Shown in pieces: positions 59,591 to 64,000 of a DNA stretch of 64,000 nucleotides. The notes beneath the pieces are model-generated. The model ran no database searches, was not told the DNA's origin, and was given only the letters and a program-made list of their open reading frames with translations. Made by a program: the position numbers and the translations under genes. The DNA lies in contig CALEZI010000101.1 in assembly GCA_937928755.1 (NCBI GenBank), forward strand, positions 1-64,000. Reading direction: 5' to 3'. The stretch is from an uncultured Rhodanobacteraceae bacterium (lineage in GTDB: Bacteria; Pseudomonadota; Gammaproteobacteria; Xanthomonadales; SZUA-5). Every line of letters begins with the position of its first letter. Position 1 is the first letter of the stretch.

Positions 59591-62065
59591 TCAGGCTGCG
59601 CTGCGCAGGGCCGGGCGGCCGCCATCGGCGCGGCGTCCGGCAACCAGATCGGCGGTGTCGAAGTCGTCCACGGCGATGATCTCGGCGATCGCCGCCCGCG
59701 TTCGCAGCAACAGAGTGCGCTCGTCCTCGGTGATCACGCCGTACTGCACGGCCTCGACCAATTGCGCGTTCGCCTCTGGCGCGGTCAGCGTGCCGGCCTT
59801 GGCCGCCTTGGCGACTTTGCGTTCGACCGGTTCGGCCTCGATGATCGATGCCAGCGCGGCGTTCATCTGGCCAACGCTGTTGTTGGCGCTCGGAGTCAGG
59901 TAACAGAACTCGCCGAGACGGTCGCGGGCCTCGTTCGGGTACATCAGCAGGGTGGCGACGCGCCGGCCGAGACGATCGCCGGGAGCGGCCTCCAGTCGAC
60001 CGATCGGGAATACCAAAGCGCGCAACACCCAGGCGACGGGTCGGATCGGGAAGTTGCGCAGCACGCCGTCGAGGGCGCCCTGGATGCGATAGGCGCATTC
60101 ATGGAAGGCCCACGCCAGCAGCGGTCGATCGAGCTCCGGCCGGCCCTGATCTTCGAAGCGCTTGAGCATCGCCGAGGCGATGTAGAGATAACTCAGCACG
60201 TCGCCAAGGCGCGCCGACAGACGTTCCTTCTGCTTCAGCTTGCCGCCAAGCATCAGCATCGAGGTGTCGGCGACCAGCGCCAGCGCCGCGCTGTAGCGCG
60301 ACAGCTTGCGATAGTAGCGCTGCAGATAACGATCGCCCGGGGCGCTGCCGATGCGGCTGTGGGTCAACCCATGGATGAAGGCGCGGCAGGCGTTGGAGAC
60401 GGCAAATCCGACATGCTGGAACAGCGTGCGGTCGAACTCGCCGATGCGGCGCTCCGGGTCGGCAATGGCGGCGGCCTGCATCAACTTGAGCACGTAGGGG
60501 TGGCAGCGCACGGCGCCCTGGCCGAAGATGATCATGTTGCGCGTCAGGATGTTGGCGCCTTCCACGGTGATGCTGATCGGCGCGCCCTGCCACTGCCGGC
60601 CAAGATAGTTTTTCGGCCCGAGGATGATGGTCTTGCCGCCATGGATGTCCATCGCGTCCTGGATGATCGCGCGGCCCAGTTCGGTCGCATGGTACTTGGC
60701 GATGGCGGAGGTGACCGCCGGCTTTTCGCCCTGGTCGACCGCGGCGGCGGTCATGCGCGACACCGCGCTGACCGCGTAGGTCAGGCCACCGATGCGCGCC
60801 AGCGCTTCTTCGATGCCCTCGAAGCGTCCGATCGACATGCCAAACTGCTTGCGGATACGCGCATAGGCGCCGGTCGCCAACGCGGCCATGCGCACGCTGC
60901 CGGTGGAGCCGGACGGCAGCGAGATCGCACGACCCACCGACAGGCATTCGACCAGCATGCGCCAGCCCTGGCCGGCGTAAGTCGGCCCGCCGATCAGGCA
61001 ATCCAGCGGCACGAACATGTCCTTGCCGCTCACCGGGCCGTTCTGGAACGGGATGTTCAGCGGCAGGTGACGGCGGCCGATCTCCAGGCCGGGCGTCGAG
61101 CGCGGGACCAGCGCCAGGCTGATGCCGATGTCTTCCTTGTCGCCGAGCAGGCGCTCCGGATCGAGCAGGCGGAAGGCCAGGCCGATGACCGTGGCTACTG
61201 GCGCCAGGGTGATGTAGCGCTTCTCGAAGGTCAGGCGCAGGCCGAGCACTTCCTTGCCGTCGACGATCTGCTTGCAGACCACGCCGAAGTCCGGGATCGA
61301 GGTGGCGTCGGAGCCGGCCCACGGATTGGTCAGGCCGAAGCAGGGGATCTCGCGACCGTCCGCCAGGCGCGGCAGATAGTGGTTCTTCTGCTCGTCGGTG
61401 CCGTAATGCAGCAACAGTTCGGCCGGGCCGAGCGAATTGGGTACCGCTACCGTGGAGCTGACGGTCGGGCTGATGCTGGAGAGCTTCTGCAGCACGACCG
61501 AGTGCGCGTGGGCGGAAAAACCGAGGCCACCGTACTGCTTCGGAATGATCATGCCGAAGAAGCGGTTGCGCTTGAGAAAATCCCACACCTGCGGAGACAG
61601 ATCATTGCGCTCGTGGGTGATCTCCCAATCGTTGATCAGTCCACAGACTTCTTCGACCGGGCCATCGAGGAAGGCTTTTTCCTCCCCGCTCAGTTGCGGG
61701 GCCGGCTGTGCCAGCAACTGATTCCAGCGTGGACGCCCGGAGAACAGCTCGCCCTCCCAACCGACGGTGCCGGCTTCCAGCGCGACGCGCTCGGTTTCCG
61801 ACAACTGCGGCGCAATGCGCTGGTAGATGTCGAGCATCGGCCGACTCAGCAGTTGCACCCGCAACGGCCGGTGATTGAACACCACAGCCACGCCGCCGAA
61901 CAGCGCCCAGGTCAGGCTCAGCGTGACCCACGAGGCGCCGCTGTAGAGCGAGGCCAGCAGCAACACGGCGGCGCTGGCCACGGTCCAGGTCTTGAGGCCG
62001 GCGCGGATGAAACCACAGGTCAACCCGACGGCAATCAGTGCCAACAGGGGAATGAAACCGGACAT
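59591..62065 (-). CDS. fadE: FadE-type acyl-CoA dehydrogenase
   Basis: First, flavin-dependent step of fatty acid beta-oxidation. 824 residues: two N-terminal hydrophobic segments (IPLLALIAVGLTCGFIRAGL; VASAAVLLLASLYSGASW), then the dehydrogenase core (FGMIIPKQYGGLGFSAHAHS, CFGLTNPWAGSDATSIPDFG, MDIHGGKTIILGPKNYLGRQ) and a FadE-specific C-terminal extension. The length and membrane anchor fit the FadE branch rather than soluble acyl-CoA dehydrogenases. Likely co-transcribed with the DUF4442 gene. Confidence 0.94.
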   Translation of the reverse strand: MSGFIPLLALIAVGLTCGFIRAGLKTWTVASAAVLLLASLYSGASWVTLSLTWALFGGVAVVFNHRPLRVQLLSRPMLDIYQRIAPQLSETERVALEAGTVGWEGELFSGRPRWNQLLAQPAPQLSGEEKAFLDGPVEEVCGLINDWEITHERNDLSPQVWDFLKRNRFFGMIIPKQYGGLGFSAHAHSVVLQKLSSISPTVSSTVAVPNSLGPAELLLHYGTDEQKNHYLPRLADGREIPCFGLTNPWAGSDATSIPDFGVVCKQIVDGKEVLGLRLTFEKRYITLAPVATVIGLAFRLLDPERLLGDKEDIGISLALVPRSTPGLEIGRRHLPLNIPFQNGPVSGKDMFVPLDCLIGGPTYAGQGWRMLVECLSVGRAISLPSGSTGSVRMAALATGAYARIRKQFGMSIGRFEGIEEALARIGGLTYAVSAVSRMTAAAVDQGEKPAVTSAIAKYHATELGRAIIQDAMDIHGGKTIILGPKNYLGRQWQGAPISITVEGANILTRNMIIFGQGAVRCHPYVLKLMQAAAIADPERRIGEFDRTLFQHVGFAVSNACRAFIHGLTHSRIGSAPGDRYLQRYYRKLSRYSAALALVADTSMLMLGGKLKQKERLSARLGDVLSYLYIASAMLKRFEDQGRPELDRPLLAWAFHECAYRIQGALDGVLRNFPIRPVAWVLRALVFPIGRLEAAPGDRLGRRVATLLMYPNEARDRLGEFCYLTPSANNSVGQMNAALASIIEAEPVERKVAKAAKAGTLTAPEANAQLVEAVQYGVITEDERTLLLRTRAAIAEIIAVDDFDTADLVAGRRADGGRPALRSAA

Positions 62066-62139
62066 AAGAGTACTCCTTGAAGAATTCTCGACTCGGCCCG
62101 AAGGCGTACGTAAATGCAGAACCTGCCGCAGATCAAGTG

Positions 62140-62225
62140 GTCATTGCGAGGAGCGTAGCGACGCGGCAATCCAGACAGGCTTGTGAAGCTGGGCACTGGA
62201 TTGCTTCGCTGCGCTCGCAATGGCG
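62140..62225. repeat. ATTGCGAG inverted pair, copy 2
   Basis: Left arm 62140-62175 (GTCATTGCGAGGAGCGTAGC then GACGCGGCAATCCAGA), right arm 62194-62225 (CACTGGATTGCTTCGCTG through CGCAATGGCG). Between the hydrolase end and fadE start on the minus strand; fills most of that gap. Confidence 0.85.
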
Positions 62226-62240
62226 GGTCGACGGACTTGA

Positions 62241-63125
62241 TCACGGGCCCCTTGATTGCAAACTGGATTCAAAGCGCTGCAGAAATCGGGAGATTTCGCG
62301 GGTGAAAACGTCATTGCGGTCGCCGACCACCATGTGCGTCGCGTCCTCGATGCGGATGTGTTCGGCGTGGGGTACCAGTTGCATGAACTCGGCGATGGTG
62401 TGTTCGGACACCACGTCGCTGCGGCCGCCGCTGAGCAGCAACACCGGAATCTGCACGCGGGCGGCGGCGGCTTGCAGGCGCGGGATGTAGCTCTCGGCCT
62501 CCGCGGCCACGCGCTGCAACAGGCGTGGATCCCAGTGCCAGCGCCAGCGTCCGTCGCTGCTCTGGCGCAATTGGCTGCGCAAGCGCGCCGGATCCTTGCG
62601 TTCCCGATGCGGCAGATAGCGTGCAACCTCATCGGCCGCATGTTCGAGGTTGTCGAAGCCCTCGGGGTGCTGCGCCATGAAGCTCAGAATTCGCCCCACG
62701 CCCTCGGTCTCCCAACGCGGAGTCACGTCGACCAGAACCATCGCGCGAAACACGCTGGTCGCCTGTTCGCCTTCAATCAGCAAGCCGAGCAATCCGCCCA
62801 TCGAGGCGCCGACCAGGATGGGCGTTTGTGGCAGGGAGCGGGCAATTGCGGCGAGGTCCTCCGCGAAATGTTCGAGGTGGTAATCGCCGTCCGCTGCCCA
62901 TTGTGAATCGCCATGGCCTCGGCCATCGATCGCCATGGCATGGCAGCCTTCGTGGGCCAGCTGAGTCGCAGTGCCACGCCAAGCGTGGCGGTTTTGCCCG
63001 AATCCGTGCGCAAACAGCACTGGCGGCGCGCTATTGCGACCATAATGTTCGATCGCCAGCGACAGATCGCCTCGACCGGGATGCATGCGCACCTGCGCGG
63101 TGGGAGCGGTATTCGACAACGACAT
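62241..63125 (-). CDS. Alpha/beta hydrolase
   Basis: 294 residues from the ATG at 63125, nine bases after GGAG; upstream in-frame ATGs lie in the operator region. HGFGQNRHAWRGTA gives the oxyanion hole, DGRGHGDSQW a typical strand-4 turn, Ser108 in VGASMGGLLG the nucleophile, and DATHMVVGDRND the base His. Substrate unknown; position between fadE and a TetR gene with shared operators suggests lipid or ester metabolism. Divergent from the regulator. Confidence 0.9.
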   Translation of the reverse strand: MSLSNTAPTAQVRMHPGRGDLSLAIEHYGRNSAPPVLFAHGFGQNRHAWRGTATQLAHEGCHAMAIDGRGHGDSQWAADGDYHLEHFAEDLAAIARSLPQTPILVGASMGGLLGLLIEGEQATSVFRAMVLVDVTPRWETEGVGRILSFMAQHPEGFDNLEHAADEVARYLPHRERKDPARLRSQLRQSSDGRWRWHWDPRLLQRVAAEAESYIPRLQAAAARVQIPVLLLSGGRSDVVSEHTIAEFMQLVPHAEHIRIEDATHMVVGDRNDVFTREISRFLQRFESSLQSRGP

Positions 63126-63137
63126 GGCAAGGCACTC

Positions 63138-63189
63138 CATACGCTTGAGTATGTTGACGCAGGCCTGAGCTGTCAATACGCTTGCGTAT
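63138..63189. promoter_or_regulatory. Two palindromic operator candidates between hydrolase and tetR
   Basis: CATACGCTTGAGTATG (63138-63153) and ATACGCTTGCGTAT (63176-63189) share the core ATACGCTTG-GTAT and lie 37 bp centre to centre in the 94-bp divergent gap. They are the expected size for TetR-type dimers and would control both genes. Confidence 0.65.
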
Positions 63190-63219
63190 GGATAACTTTC
63201 ACATTTCTTCGACTTTCTC

Positions 63220-63825
63220 ATGACCAACGTAATGACCAGTGTCCCGCCGGTGCCGGAACGCACCGAAAAGCAACGCCTGTCGGCTCAGGACTGGGAACTT
63301 GCCGCGCTCGAACTGATGGCCGAGGAGGGCGTCGCCGCGGTTGCGGTGGAGTCGCTGGCGCGACGTCTCGGCGTTACCAAAGGCAGCTTCTACTGGCACT
63401 TCAGCCATCGCGACGCGTTGATCGAAGCGGCGCTCAGGCGCTGGGAAGACACCGACACGCACAATCTGCTGGCTCGGGTCGAATCGATCGAGAACCCTGG
63501 CAAGCGCCTGCGCGAGCTGTTCCGGCTCACCAGTCGCGAAATGCGTTCGCACAAGATTTACGCGGCGCTGTTGAAGGCCGCGGATCATCCGGTGGTGGCG
63601 CCGGTGATGGATCGGGTGTCGCACGAACGCATGGCCTACCTCGCGCGCGTGTTCCAGCAGGCAGGCATGGATCATGAGTCGGCAGAGCATCGGGCGCGGC
63701 TGGCTTACTCGGCCTATGTCGGGCTGCTGCAGTTGACGCTGCAACTGCGCTCATCGCGCCTGAGTTCGGAAGTTTTCGACGCTTATGTCGGACACATGAT
63801 CGATACGCTGATCCCGGCAGAGTAA
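63220..63825 (+). CDS. TetR family transcriptional regulator
   Basis: 201 residues. N-terminal helix-turn-helix (ELAALELMAEEGVAAVAVES, LARRLGVTKGSFYWHFSHRD) and a helical C-terminal ligand domain (MRSHKIYAALLKAADHPVVA, RLAYSAYVGLLQLTLQL). Probably a repressor of itself and the divergent hydrolase through the paired palindromes upstream. Ligand unknown. Confidence 0.93.
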   Translation: MTNVMTSVPPVPERTEKQRLSAQDWELAALELMAEEGVAAVAVESLARRLGVTKGSFYWHFSHRDALIEAALRRWEDTDTHNLLARVESIENPGKRLRELFRLTSREMRSHKIYAALLKAADHPVVAPVMDRVSHERMAYLARVFQQAGMDHESAEHRARLAYSAYVGLLQLTLQLRSSRLSSEVFDAYVGHMIDTLIPAE

Positions 63826-64000
63826 TGCGATTGGAGCAGCGGTCGCGCCCGGCGAGCGCAGTGACGCCTGCATCCCGCAATCCGTTTGCAGCACGCGCCT
63901 GAGACGCTGCGGGTCGACGGCAACGGCAAGTTCTGGCCTCGTCCGGAGTTTCCCCGCTGACAGCGCCGGTGCGACCGTTGTCGTCGCCTCAGGGTTTGCG
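63826..64000. other. Right edge, no gene recognised
   Basis: 175 bp after the TetR gene. A short open stretch ending in TGA at about 63960 (FWPRPEFPR) could be a fragment of something, but is too short to assign. Confidence 0.3.

Noticed and set aside
60099..61586. Minus-strand frame of 495 codons within fadE
   Set aside because: Out of frame with the acyl-CoA dehydrogenase that covers the same bases and has clear family motifs.
63826..64000. Start of another gene at the right edge
   Set aside because: Only a short open stretch ends at about 63960 and no start codon with a ribosome site or recognisable family was seen.

Overview
The window is a high-GC bacterial chromosome segment. Gene order and protein families point to the Gammaproteobacteria, order Lysobacterales (Xanthomonadales), in the Lysobacteraceae/Rhodanobacteraceae neighbourhood. 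Two syntenic blocks support this: kdsA-eno-ftsB-ispD-ispF-truD, and thrS-infC-rpmI-rplT-pheS-pheT-ihfA-merR-tRNA-Pro. Other supporting features are zipA-ligA, a fixH-ccoI-ccoS block and EpmA. The organism cannot be named to species from this sequence.

Layout. 1-4373: KDO, glycolysis, division, isoprenoid and pseudouridine genes. 4429-6292: DUF47/PhoU-like protein plus PiT phosphate permease. 6470-13324: a 2OG-Fe(II) oxygenase, an unknown Pro/Ala-rich protein on the minus strand, zipA, ligA and epmA. 13485-20797: a MoxR/Bat stress operon (MoxR, DUF58, DUF4381, two VWA proteins, BatD) with mostly ATGA overlaps. 20866-24930: cbb3 oxidase maturation (FixH, CcoI copper ATPase, CcoS, SafE-like membrane protein). 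25022-31014: MFS carrier, a sigma factor with a membrane partner, DUF3052, a 112-bp tandem repeat array, an unknown membrane protein and a FimT/GspH-type pilin. 31015-40866: uvrB, small secreted proteins, tRNA-Val, a secreted dioxygenase-fold protein divergent from an ECF sigma/FecR pair, DUF938 and two unknown proteins. 40991-44412: CreBC-like two-component system and a radical SAM/SPASM protein. 44469-47837: a DCC-family gene remnant and a gntR-ABC-permease-acyltransferase operon. 48404-56272: the translation block with tRNA-Pro. 56351-63825: proline iminopeptidase, PAS-GGDEF protein, DUF4442, FadE-type acyl-CoA dehydrogenase, and a hydrolase divergent from a TetR regulator.

The most distinctive property is the density of short non-coding repeats between genes. 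At least seven families are visible, all built as inverted pairs or hairpins: a CGCAAAGGA-type element (five copies), a GTAGGAGCGACG REP, a GTGGGAGCG(A/G) REP, a GTCCAGAC hairpin that also forms a 5.6-copy 112-bp array, a GTGAGTAGTGA pair, an ATTGCGAG pair (two copies) and a 28-bp stem between rplT and pheS. Several sit inside probable operons (pheS/pheT, ccoI/ccoS, zipA/ligA/epmA), and one REP head supplies the stop codon of two genes. No transposase, integrase, prophage or CRISPR array was found. Regulatory signals include an ATA-started infC, a leader ORF plus terminator ahead of thrS, operator-like palindromes for the GntR and TetR regulators, and a candidate structured RNA after the GGDEF gene.
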